Part shown: one piece after another, positions 1 through 5,381 of the stretch
Layout: the number at the start of each line of letters is the position of its first letter
Position numbering within the stretch: the stretch's first letter is position 1
Assembly (NCBI GenBank): GCA_030622395.1
Contig: JAUXGF010000233.1
Span: 1-5,381, forward strand
Length of the DNA: 5,381 bases
Direction: 5' to 3'
Source of the DNA: Calditrichaceae bacterium
GTDB lineage: Bacteria > Calditrichota > Calditrichia > Calditrichales > Calditrichaceae
Notes under the pieces: model-generated
Database searches by the model: none
What the model saw: only the letters and a program-made list of their open reading frames with translations
What the model was told of the DNA's origin: nothing
Program-made: the position numbers and the translations under genes

Positions 1-20
1 CATTACTCCAATCTTCCTCC
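1..20 (-). repeat. Fragment of octamer intergenic repeat (GGAGTAAT-type units)
   Basis: Read on the minus strand, this end holds the units GGAAGATT and GGAGTAAT next to each other. They match the GGAGTANT octamers found at 4944-4975. It begins seven bases after the stop codon of the GH106-like gene and has the same orientation relative to that gene as the other copy has to mtgA. Only about two units are visible because the window ends. The stretch could instead be the start of a gene (ATG at 25-23 on the minus strand, reading MAEEDWSN), but the repeat explanation accounts for the same bases. Confidence 0.45.
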
Positions 21-27
21 GCCATAT

Positions 28-2796
28 CTAAATCTTAAAATTAATACGTGAATAAGAAATAATTTTTACCGGACCAAACAAACCATATTCCTGAATAGGA
101 TAAATAGTAGTATCGTCGTTAAACTCATGGGCAAGTTTATTAGATAAGTTATTTACGATTTTAATGCTGATCTTATTTTCTCCGCTCTTTACAAAGCCGG
201 ATATATCAAAAAGCCAGGGCGGCGTCAGGCGTTGTTCTACAAATTGATCGTTTATATATACTGCGCACCATTCTTTTAATTTACCTAAGTCTAAAAATAA
301 TTTTTTATTTTTTATATACTCTTCTTTTAAAATAATTAATTTATGATAAAACAGCATGCAGCTTTCATAAGGAAAAGGGATGCTTTGATCGCCTAAAGTT
401 ACTTTATCCTGGTAATGGACGCTATCAAGGTACCAACCTTTCGGATTAATCGCTAAAACCGGCAATCTGCTTTTTATTTTATAACTTAGATATTTTTGTT
501 TTTTGCCATTTGCAATTAATAGTTTAAAAAGCCCTTCCTCTCTTTGCCAGCCTTCCATTTGAAAAGAAGATTCATCCTGTTTAATCATCTTGCAGCCGTC
601 AAGCTGTGATTCGATTAGCTGCCAGATTTTTATTTTTTGTTTTTTATCTATCACTAATAATTGGCTTTGACGATTGGCTAATTTCATTTTAATATATAAC
701 CAATGATCTTTTATATACCAATGTGCGCAGGGCTGCGATTCACTGAGAGCAAAGTTCCAGTAATAAGGTCTGCCAAGACAGCGCGTTTTAATTTCAAATT
801 CAATAGGATGGTTTTGATTTGTATTTAATAATAATACATAAAAAACATCGTTTGTTTCACGAAGGATATAATTTATACCGGCTTTTTTTGCAATAATATT
901 AAAGCGCAAAGGAGGATCCAAATCAGTAAAGATATCGGATAAGCGGTTAATATAAGGCTGGAAATAACCCAATCCGCCGGATTCATGCTGCTTGTAAATG
1001 GTGCTTGAAAGATTTGTTTCTTCTAACCAGATTTCTTTTTTTAACATGTCCAGTTGTTTTTGTTTAGCAGGCGTTTCCGTACGTTCAGGGAGCTTGGCGA
1101 GCGCTATAACTATGCCCCTGCTTTGATGAAATTGGGATAACTTCTTGATTGTCTCAAAAGGAATAACGGATAATCCCGGCAGCATAATGACGTTAAACAC
1201 TTTGTTTTTGTAATTAATATACCCTTGTTCTACAAAGCAGATATTATTATCATTAAAATCATCAAATTCAATAAGCTCATAATCAATGCCGATTCTATTT
1301 ATTTCTTTAATTATTTCGACAAAACATTTATGACTGGCGTCCCACGATGGATAAAAAACCAATATTTCGGATCGATGTATACCGGATTTAAGAAAATGCC
1401 CAAGCTGATGAATGTAAGAAAACCATTCATTATAACTTTGATCATTCGGATCGAGTTCGTCTATTTTACTATAAAGCCGGTTTAAGGAATGGGATGCAAA
1501 CCATGGAATATTAAAGTAAATGTGATTGGCTCCTTTACTAAAAAGATAATCTATATGATATTTCTTTTCTGAAAAGGAATAGCGTGTATTAAGTAGATTA
1601 TGGATTACTACAGATACTTCAGATAAATTGTTTTTGTACTGTTGGTTTGTGGATCGTTTTAAATTAATTACTGCATTTATAGAATATGGCGTTAAATGGC
1701 CGAATCTATCCTCATCTATTTTAAGCGCTGTCGGTTGATGAAAATTTATAGCGCTCATTAGCGGGCTGTTAATATCACAAAAATATTTCACCTTTTTATT
1801 ATTATTGATAACGCTTAAACTTGAAATCAGAACGGAATTAAAGTAAAGATTAAATAAATGATTTAGATATACGTTATAGCGCTGGCCCGTTTCTTTTTTA
1901 AAGAAGCAGAAAGCTGCGAAATTTTGGAGAAGATCTGTTTTATAGTGTTTTTTAAAAAGTCGTTTAAATTCTGAAGAAGCTTGTACAAATCTTCCCTCAT
2001 GGTCAAATGAAAGCATTTTATTCAAATTGTAAAAAATCCCCTCAATGTGATCTGTTTTTTGTGGCAGCGTTTTTTTAAAACTCTGTTGCAATTCGTTAAG
2101 GCAGTCAAAATTAAAATAATCGAAATTATAAGTTAAATGATCCTCTTCGTGAAAATAACATTTACGAATAACAATAATCGTTATCTCTTTAGAATATTTT
2201 TCCCTAAGATGCAGCAGCCCGGCGCTTTTGTTTAAATTAGCGGTTATATCTTTTAACGGTATATTTAAGGATTGATTTGAAGCCGGGTTGATCGCAGCAT
2301 AGATTACTTCAATATCTTCAGGATAACAAATGGGTATTTTAATCAATTTTGTACTTGTTTTTATTTTAAAAATCTCAGGTTCGAATCCATGAAAATGAAA
2401 AATATCCTTACCCCATGTTGTTTGACTTTTATGATATTGATTAGTGCAAAATATCTGCGGCTGAATAATCTGTTCTATTTGATCGCGCTTTTGATTTATA
2501 CAGGTCTCTAAGTCAGGAGTGAATTGAAAATACAAGTTAATATCGTTTAATAAATCCCGATTGTTATTATCATCTATAAAATTAATTAACGCTTCGTTGT
2601 TTTTGATATCATTGAATAAAAAGGTTTGATGAATAAACCATTTATTAAGCAAATTAAGAAGGCTGTGTAATTCATTACCGGGGATATTGGCGGGGGCGCT
2701 GAAACAAGTGGATATAGAGGGTTTTACTTTAAACAGCTCAAAGTTTTTAAGATAGTATTCTAAAAGATGGCGGGAATCGTTTCTTTGGGATTTCAT
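28..2796 (-). CDS. Divergent GH106-like (alpha-L-rhamnosidase family) protein, possibly catalytically inactive
   Basis: The product is 922 residues with no signal peptide or membrane segment, so it looks cytoplasmic. By eye it follows the GH106 layout. A barrel core spans about 227-430, with a segment resembling the family's FxxxYxxDLL-LP-RYxxY region at 277-320 and a strand ending in KGANHIYFN at 421-429 where relatives have a GvN-x-H strand. SEILVFYP at 476-483 resembles the family's aDvavyyP. A flavodoxin-like segment follows at 500-566 (FNVIMLPGL at 534-542), then beta-sandwich sequence at about 640-720. The C-terminal galactose-binding-like jelly roll is the clearest part: LFLDLGKL at 833-840, VYINDQ at 846-851, TPPWLFDISGFVKSGEN at 858-874. 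The acidic residues expected in the GH106 FxDEP and SE motifs are not seen where the alignment puts them (IFYN at 254-257; VVIH at 396-399), so activity is doubtful. The N-terminal 220 residues are unrecognised. GGAG lies 13 bases upstream of the ATG, a weak ribosome site, and an in-frame TAA closes the frame just upstream. The gene is transcribed away from the PLP-enzyme gene. The ORF is certain; the family call is moderate. Confidence 0.68.
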   Translation of the reverse strand: MKSQRNDSRHLLEYYLKNFELFKVKPSISTCFSAPANIPGNELHSLLNLLNKWFIHQTFLFNDIKNNEALINFIDDNNNRDLLNDINLYFQFTPDLETCINQKRDQIEQIIQPQIFCTNQYHKSQTTWGKDIFHFHGFEPEIFKIKTSTKLIKIPICYPEDIEVIYAAINPASNQSLNIPLKDITANLNKSAGLLHLREKYSKEITIIVIRKCYFHEEDHLTYNFDYFNFDCLNELQQSFKKTLPQKTDHIEGIFYNLNKMLSFDHEGRFVQASSEFKRLFKKHYKTDLLQNFAAFCFFKKETGQRYNVYLNHLFNLYFNSVLISSLSVINNNKKVKYFCDINSPLMSAINFHQPTALKIDEDRFGHLTPYSINAVINLKRSTNQQYKNNLSEVSVVIHNLLNTRYSFSEKKYHIDYLFSKGANHIYFNIPWFASHSLNRLYSKIDELDPNDQSYNEWFSYIHQLGHFLKSGIHRSEILVFYPSWDASHKCFVEIIKEINRIGIDYELIEFDDFNDNNICFVEQGYINYKNKVFNVIMLPGLSVIPFETIKKLSQFHQSRGIVIALAKLPERTETPAKQKQLDMLKKEIWLEETNLSSTIYKQHESGGLGYFQPYINRLSDIFTDLDPPLRFNIIAKKAGINYILRETNDVFYVLLLNTNQNHPIEFEIKTRCLGRPYYWNFALSESQPCAHWYIKDHWLYIKMKLANRQSQLLVIDKKQKIKIWQLIESQLDGCKMIKQDESSFQMEGWQREEGLFKLLIANGKKQKYLSYKIKSRLPVLAINPKGWYLDSVHYQDKVTLGDQSIPFPYESCMLFYHKLIILKEEYIKNKKLFLDLGKLKEWCAVYINDQFVEQRLTPPWLFDISGFVKSGENKISIKIVNNLSNKLAHEFNDDTTIYPIQEYGLFGPVKIISYSRINFKI

Positions 2797-3023
2797 AATA
2801 ATAATAGATCTCCAGTTTTAATCAAATTATGTGAATTGACTAATGCTGCCTTGTCGATATTTTTAAAAGCGCAAAAAAATCTAAGAATAATTAATGAAAG
2901 TATTCGATCTTCATTTGAATAATTACAATAAAATTGGTAATATCCGCTTTTAATGTCAAGGAATATTTTATTTTGGAGGCAGAACCTTACGGGTGGGGAA
3001 TTTATTTGGGTGTATATTGGGTC
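2793..3023 (-). other. 76-codon open stretch without a start codon, ending in an ATGA overlap with the GH106-like gene
   Basis: On the minus strand, reading from an in-frame TAA (3026-3024), 76 codons are open before TGA at 2795-2793. The TGA overlaps the ATG of the GH106-like gene in an ATGA junction, as in translationally coupled operons. The last 40 or so codons look protein-like, with a hydrophobic helical run followed by KNIDKAALVNSHNLIKTGD. There is no ATG or GTG in frame, and I recognise no family. It could be the 3' remnant of a lost upstream gene or a chance open frame in AT-rich DNA. A plus-strand promoter lies across it. Confidence 0.15.
2915..2943 (+). promoter_or_regulatory. Sigma70-type promoter for the PLP-enzyme gene
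   Basis: TTGAAT at 2915-2920 and TAATAT at 2938-2943 are separated by exactly 17 bases. Each hexamer differs from consensus at only one or two positions. Transcription would start near 2950 and leave a leader of roughly 118 bases before the preferred ATG at 3068. This is a motif match in AT-rich DNA, so a chance match cannot be excluded, but the spacing and the position ahead of the gene support it. Confidence 0.55.
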
Positions 3024-3039
3024 TTAATATTCCACCCGT
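2989..3039 (+). promoter_or_regulatory. Leader hairpin upstream of the PLP-enzyme gene
   Basis: ACGGGTGG at 2989-2996 is exactly complementary to CCACCCGT at 3032-3039. In an alternative pairing, ACGGGT/ACCCGT plus GGAAT (2997-3001)/ATTCC (3029-3033) gives 11 base pairs with a two-G bulge and a loop of about 27 bases. The stem is G+C-rich in an otherwise AT-rich leader. It ends 18 bases before the Shine-Dalgarno of the ATG at 3068. No run of T follows, so it is not an intrinsic terminator. It matches no riboswitch I know. A role in mRNA stability or translation control is inference. Confidence 0.45.
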
Positions 3040-3057
3040 GACTGATATCTTACTTTT

Positions 3058-3061
3058 GGAG
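3058..3061 (+). promoter_or_regulatory. Ribosome binding site deciding the PLP-enzyme start
   Basis: GGAG lies 6 bases before the ATG at 3068, an ideal spacing. The competing upstream GTG at 2993 has GGAGG at 2975-2979, but 13 bases away, and the GTG sits inside a hairpin stem. The extra 25 residues from that GTG do not resemble the family's N-terminus, whereas MRLPDHFDF does. Confidence 0.7.
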
Positions 3062-3067
3062 AATAAT

Positions 3068-4036
3068 ATGCGTCTTCCCGATCATTTTGATTTTAGTATG
3101 AAGCCCACGCCGATTATGGGGTTTAAGCGGTATTTTAAAAAAGGGCACGGTTATAAATTGTGGATTAAACGCGATGATTTGACAGGACTGGAATTGAGCG
3201 GTAATAAAGTCCGTAAACTGGATTTTTTATTAAAAGACGCCCAAAAAAGCAGTTGCCGGCAAATAATAACCTGCGGCGGTTTACAGTCCAATCATTGCAG
3301 AACAACAGCTTTCTGTGCAGCGCAGTTGGGTATGAAAACAACTTTAGTGTTGCGCGGTGAAAAGCCGTCAATGCCTGAGGGAAATTATTTTTTAAATTCG
3401 CTGCTTAATGCGAATATTCGTTTTGTAAGTCCTGATGAATATAATAATGTTGAATCTATCATGCAGCAAACAGCGCGGCAAACTTCCGGCTCTGTTTATA
3501 TTATTCCCGAGGGCGGCTCTAATGAAACAGGCGCCTGGGGATATATCAATTGTTTTTTAGAAATATTAGAACAGTCAAAAAAAATGAATCAAAAATTTGA
3601 TACAATTGTTTTTGCCACAGGCAGCGGAGGTACGCATGCCGGACTGCTATTAGGCAAATTGTTGACTTCCAGCGATATAAATATTGTTTCAGTAAATGTA
3701 TGTAATGACGCTGCATTTTTTGTAAATAAAATTGATTGGATAATTAAACGCTTTATTGAACGCTATGGTTATAATTTGAATTGGAACAAAAATGAAATTA
3801 AAATAGTAGACGGTTTTGTCGGCGGAGGCTATGGGGTTATCGCTCAAAGAGAAGCGGACGCTATATCTCGTTTTGCTCAAAGCGAGGGATTAATAATTGA
3901 TCCGGTTTACGGAGTTAAAGCGCTGCTGGCTTTGGAAGAAGAATTGCAAAACAAAACGCTGCCCGGAAAGAATATTTTATTTATACATACAGGAGGAATT
4001 TTCGGATTGTTTCCATATTGGCTGTATTTTAATTAA
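3068..4036 (+). CDS. PLP-dependent D-cysteine desulfhydrase / ACC deaminase family protein
   Basis: This 322-residue, fold-type II PLP enzyme has the usual family length. D-cysteine desulfhydrases convert D-cysteine to pyruvate, ammonia and sulfide; ACC deaminases open the cyclopropane ring of ACC. Motifs visible in order are: LWIKRDDLTGLELSGNKVRK at 31-50 with the PLP Schiff-base lysine at K47; the GGLQSNH substrate loop at 70-76; PEGGSNETGAWGY at 147-159; the phosphate-binding ATGSGGTHAG at 183-192; DPVYGVKA at 278-285; and IHTGG at 306-310. Positions equivalent to the ACC deaminase residues Glu295 and Leu322 are Gly282 and, in HTGG, Thr308. This argues against ACC deaminase and for a D-cysteine desulfhydrase-like or related D-amino acid specificity. 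The protein looks soluble and cytoplasmic. I prefer the ATG start because of its Shine-Dalgarno and family N-terminus; an in-frame GTG at 2993 would add 25 residues. mtgA follows on the same strand about 75-93 bases later. Family call is firm; exact substrate is open. Confidence 0.92.
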   Translation: MRLPDHFDFSMKPTPIMGFKRYFKKGHGYKLWIKRDDLTGLELSGNKVRKLDFLLKDAQKSSCRQIITCGGLQSNHCRTTAFCAAQLGMKTTLVLRGEKPSMPEGNYFLNSLLNANIRFVSPDEYNNVESIMQQTARQTSGSVYIIPEGGSNETGAWGYINCFLEILEQSKKMNQKFDTIVFATGSGGTHAGLLLGKLLTSSDINIVSVNVCNDAAFFVNKIDWIIKRFIERYGYNLNWNKNEIKIVDGFVGGGYGVIAQREADAISRFAQSEGLIIDPVYGVKALLALEEELQNKTLPGKNILFIHTGGIFGLFPYWLYFN

Positions 4037-4129
4037 AAAACTAAAAGACAGAATTTATTTAATTGAAAATGTCAAATTGATCACAATTATTAAAATTCTA
4101 TTAACAATATATTGAGTGATTTTATTTTT

Positions 4130-4942
4130 ATGTGTGAAGAAAAAAACGATCAAATTAAAGAAAAGAAAAAGAAATTAACTTTTAACCGGAAAAAGATGAT
4201 AAAATGGACGGCAATTATCCTGTCAACCATGGTTGTCATTTTCATTGTTTATTTTTATTTCAGTCTGCCTGATGTTTCCAATCTAAAAAACCAGAATCCT
4301 AAGTTAACGGCATTAATGCAAATTCGTATTGATGAAGCTGAACTTGCCGGTAAAAAATTGAGAATCAGACAGAAATGGGTGCGCTTTAAAAAGATACCGA
4401 AACTTTTGAGACAAACCATAAGAATTACAGAGGACGCCTCTTTCTACAAACATGAAGGGGTCGACTATGAAGAGCTAAGGGAATCTATAAAAAAGAATTG
4501 GGATAAAGGGAAATTTGCCAGAGGCGGGAGTACAATTACGCAGCAATTAGCTAAGAATTTATATCTTTCGACTGAGAAGAGTTTGTTCAGAAAAATAAGA
4601 GAATATTTTATTGCAAAAAGATTGGAGTCGACTCTATCTAAAAACCGCATTTATCATTTATACTTGAATGTAATAGAGTTGGGGCGGGGAGTTTTCGGCG
4701 TTGAAGCGGCGTCATGGTATTACTTCAATAAAAGCGTTAGCGATTTGTCGCTGGAAGAAATGGTAAGGCTTACATCGGTAATTCCAAAGCCGTTAACCAG
4801 GATACCTACCGTTAACAGCCGCTGGGTTAAATGGAAGTCAAAATGGATTTTAGGGAAATTAAAGAAATATAAATATATTGATGCACAGCAGTATGAAGAT
4901 ACAATAGGGGCGTTTATTTTAAAGAAGAAAAAGTTGGAATAA
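4130..4942 (+). CDS. mtgA: Monofunctional biosynthetic peptidoglycan transglycosylase (GT51)
   Basis: This enzyme polymerises lipid II into glycan strands at the periplasmic face of the inner membrane and lacks a transpeptidase domain. Counting from the ATG it has 270 residues: a lysine-rich cytoplasmic tail, one membrane anchor at about 26-44 (WTAIILSTMVVIFIVYFYF), then a single GT51 domain. Motif 1 is EDASFYKHEGVDYEEL at 101-116, with catalytic Glu101. Motif 2 is RGGSTITQQLAKNLYLS at 131-147. Motif 3, RKIREYFIAKRLE at 154-166, carries Glu158, 57 residues after Glu101 as for the two catalytic glutamates of PBP-type GT51 domains. Motif 4 is YLNVIELGRGVFGVEAA at 178-194, the MtgA-type form of the YLN motif. 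The domain is complete. The start is uncertain: neither the ATG at 4130 nor the in-frame TTG at 4112 (six residues longer) has a Shine-Dalgarno. It lies downstream of the PLP-enzyme gene on the same strand, so read-through from the promoter at 2915 is possible; I see no convincing promoter of its own. An octamer repeat follows its stop directly. Confidence 0.93.
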   Translation: MCEEKNDQIKEKKKKLTFNRKKMIKWTAIILSTMVVIFIVYFYFSLPDVSNLKNQNPKLTALMQIRIDEAELAGKKLRIRQKWVRFKKIPKLLRQTIRITEDASFYKHEGVDYEELRESIKKNWDKGKFARGGSTITQQLAKNLYLSTEKSLFRKIREYFIAKRLESTLSKNRIYHLYLNVIELGRGVFGVEAASWYYFNKSVSDLSLEEMVRLTSVIPKPLTRIPTVNSRWVKWKSKWILGKLKKYKYIDAQQYEDTIGAFILKKKKLE

Positions 4943-4943
4943 G

Positions 4944-5118
4944 GGAGTGATGGAGTACTGGAGTATTGAAGTAGTGGGAAGAATAGAATGGGGAAAAATT
5001 GGAAGAATGGGGTGATGAATTAATGAAGAGTTATAAGTAATGAGCAGTACTTTCCCACAGGGACTCCTTCGGAGCAATTCTTCAACAATTCATTAATTCA
5101 GTAATCCAATTCTTCACC
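4944..5118 (+). repeat. Octamer-phased imperfect inverted-repeat element
   Basis: Starting two bases after the mtgA stop, four 8-base units run head to tail: GGAGTGAT, GGAGTACT, GGAGTATT, GAAGTAGT (4944-4975). Octamer phasing returns at 5001-5032 with GGAAGAAT, GGGGTGAT, GAATTAAT, GAAGAGTT. The right arm, 5075-5114, is five octamers of the opposite polarity: CAATTCTT, CAACAATT, CATTAATT, CAGTAATC, CAATTCTT, ending in CACC. The arms share a 12-base perfect inverted repeat, TGAATTAATGAA at 5016-5027 and its complement at 5089-5100. Two mini-hairpins fill the centre. The element is non-coding and has no transposase. The left end of the window carries the same kind of unit. It may be a MITE-like or slippage-amplified intergenic repeat. 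Confidence 0.7.
5053..5074 (+). repeat. Two abutting 11-base hairpins at the centre of the octamer element
   Basis: TCCC-ACA-GGGA (5053-5063) is followed with no gap by CTCC-TTC-GGAG (5064-5074). Each has a perfect 4-bp stem and a 3-base loop. The right-arm octamers start at the very next base. Short stems and the absence of a following T-run make an intrinsic terminator unlikely. Confidence 0.5.
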
Positions 5119-5133
5119 TTGAATAATAGACAA

Positions 5134-5139
5134 TATAAT
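5134..5139 (+). promoter_or_regulatory. Probable -10 element for the TPR-protein gene
   Basis: A perfect TATAAT lies 24 bases before the GTG start codon, just outside the octamer element. No good -35 hexamer lies 16-18 bases upstream: the bases there are the TTCTTC/TCTTCA of the repeat's right arm. A TTGAAT is present only 9 bases away, too close to act as its -35. If this promoter is used, its upstream part is supplied by the repeat. Confidence 0.3.
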
Positions 5140-5163
5140 TATTAAAAGAAAAAAGGAGGCTTT

Positions 5164-5381
5164 GTGGAAGCGGCAAAACTTAGCGAAGCTATTGAAATTT
5201 TTAACAAAGACAATCTTAAACAAGCCGAGGGAAAATTTCGCGCCCTTTACGCAGAAGGCAAAAACAATGCGGAAGTTAATTATTATTTAGGGGCAATCGC
5301 TTTTCAGAAAGATTATTTTGATGTAGCCATTACTTTTCTGAATAAAGCAATTGACCTTACTGATCACGATTACCGCGCCTA
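5164..5381 (+). CDS. TPR-repeat protein, N-terminal part (cut by window end)
   Basis: The frame opens at GTG 5164, four bases after a strong AAAAGGAGG ribosome site (GGAGG at 5155-5159), and stays open for 72 residues to the window edge. Two tetratricopeptide units are visible. The first spans about residues 2-35 with the family's small and aromatic positions at A9, A21 and F25. The second, about 36-69 (NYYLGAIAFQKDYFDVAITF at 39-58), has L42, G43, A55 and A62 at the expected spacing. TPRs are helix-turn-helix scaffolds that bind partner proteins. There is no signal peptide or membrane segment in the visible part, so it starts as a cytoplasmic protein. Partner and full domain make-up cannot be told from here. 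It is separated from mtgA by 221 bases filled mostly by the octamer element and probably has its own transcription. Confidence 0.8.
   Translation, partial: MEAAKLSEAIEIFNKDNLKQAEGKFRALYAEGKNNAEVNYYLGAIAFQKDYFDVAITFLNKAIDLTDHDYRA

Noticed and set aside
1..25. A gene start on the minus strand (ATG at 25-23, reading MAEEDWSN) just after the GH106-like stop.
   Set aside because: Only eight codons are visible, there is no good ribosome site, and the bases are explained by the octamer repeat seen elsewhere in the window. It cannot be excluded, but it is not supported.
1225..1485. Plus-strand open frame of 86 codons inside the GH106-like gene.
   Set aside because: It is antisense to a clear coding region, has no ribosome site and does not resemble a protein family. 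The shorter open frames opposite or overlapping the PLP-enzyme gene and mtgA were dismissed for the same reason.
2981..2990. AGAACCTTAC is identical to a short conserved stretch of 16S rRNA.
   Set aside because: Only about ten bases match and nothing around them is rRNA-like, so it is coincidence.
2953..3027. A 24-codon upstream reading frame (ATG 2953, TAA 3025-3027) in the leader of the PLP-enzyme gene.
   Set aside because: There is no Shine-Dalgarno in front of it, and the codons run through the hairpin and its loop without any pattern typical of a leader peptide.
3068..4036. Naming the PLP enzyme acdS (ACC deaminase).
   Set aside because: The Glu and Leu that favour ACC are replaced by Gly and Thr at the corresponding motif positions.
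4075..4088. AATTG-ATCA-CAATT inverted repeat between the PLP-enzyme gene and mtgA, as a possible operator.
   Set aside because: A 5-bp AT-rich stem is common by chance in this composition, and no promoter could be placed next to it.
5053..5074. Intrinsic terminator for mtgA.
   Set aside because: The stems are only 4 bp, they lie over 100 bases after the stop codon, and no run of T follows.

Overview
The window is low in G+C and AT-rich between genes. It reads as chromosomal DNA of a diderm bacterium, since it carries a proteobacterial-style MtgA glycosyltransferase. The family mix (a very divergent GH106-like protein, a D-cysteine desulfhydrase-family enzyme, MtgA, a TPR protein, octamer repeats between genes) would fit an uncultured lineage. 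I cannot name a phylum from sequence alone. I see no phage, transposase, CRISPR, tRNA or rRNA signal.

Layout. Positions 1-20 hold a fragment of an octamer repeat. Positions 28-2796 (minus) encode a 922-residue protein that I read as a highly divergent member of the GH106 alpha-L-rhamnosidase-like group. It keeps the barrel framework and the C-terminal jelly roll, but seems to lack the expected acidic residues. A divergent intergenic region follows. It carries a good sigma70-type promoter for the plus strand and a leader hairpin. It also contains a 76-codon open stretch on the minus strand that ends in an ATGA overlap with the GH106-like gene. Positions 3068-4036 (plus) encode a fold-type II PLP enzyme of the D-cysteine desulfhydrase / ACC deaminase family. 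A longer GTG start at 2993 is possible, but the ATG at 3068 is much better supported. Positions 4130-4942 (plus) encode MtgA. Positions 4944-5118 form an octamer-phased, imperfect inverted repeat with two abutting mini-hairpins at its centre. From 5164 a TPR-repeat protein begins and runs off the right edge.

The PLP enzyme and MtgA lie on the same strand with a short gap and may be co-transcribed, but nothing links them functionally. The GH106-like gene is divergent and has no sugar-metabolism partner in view. No obvious new multi-gene system is visible. The points most worth a second look are the apparently catalytically degenerate GH106-like protein, the octamer element found after two gene ends, and the structured leader of the PLP gene.
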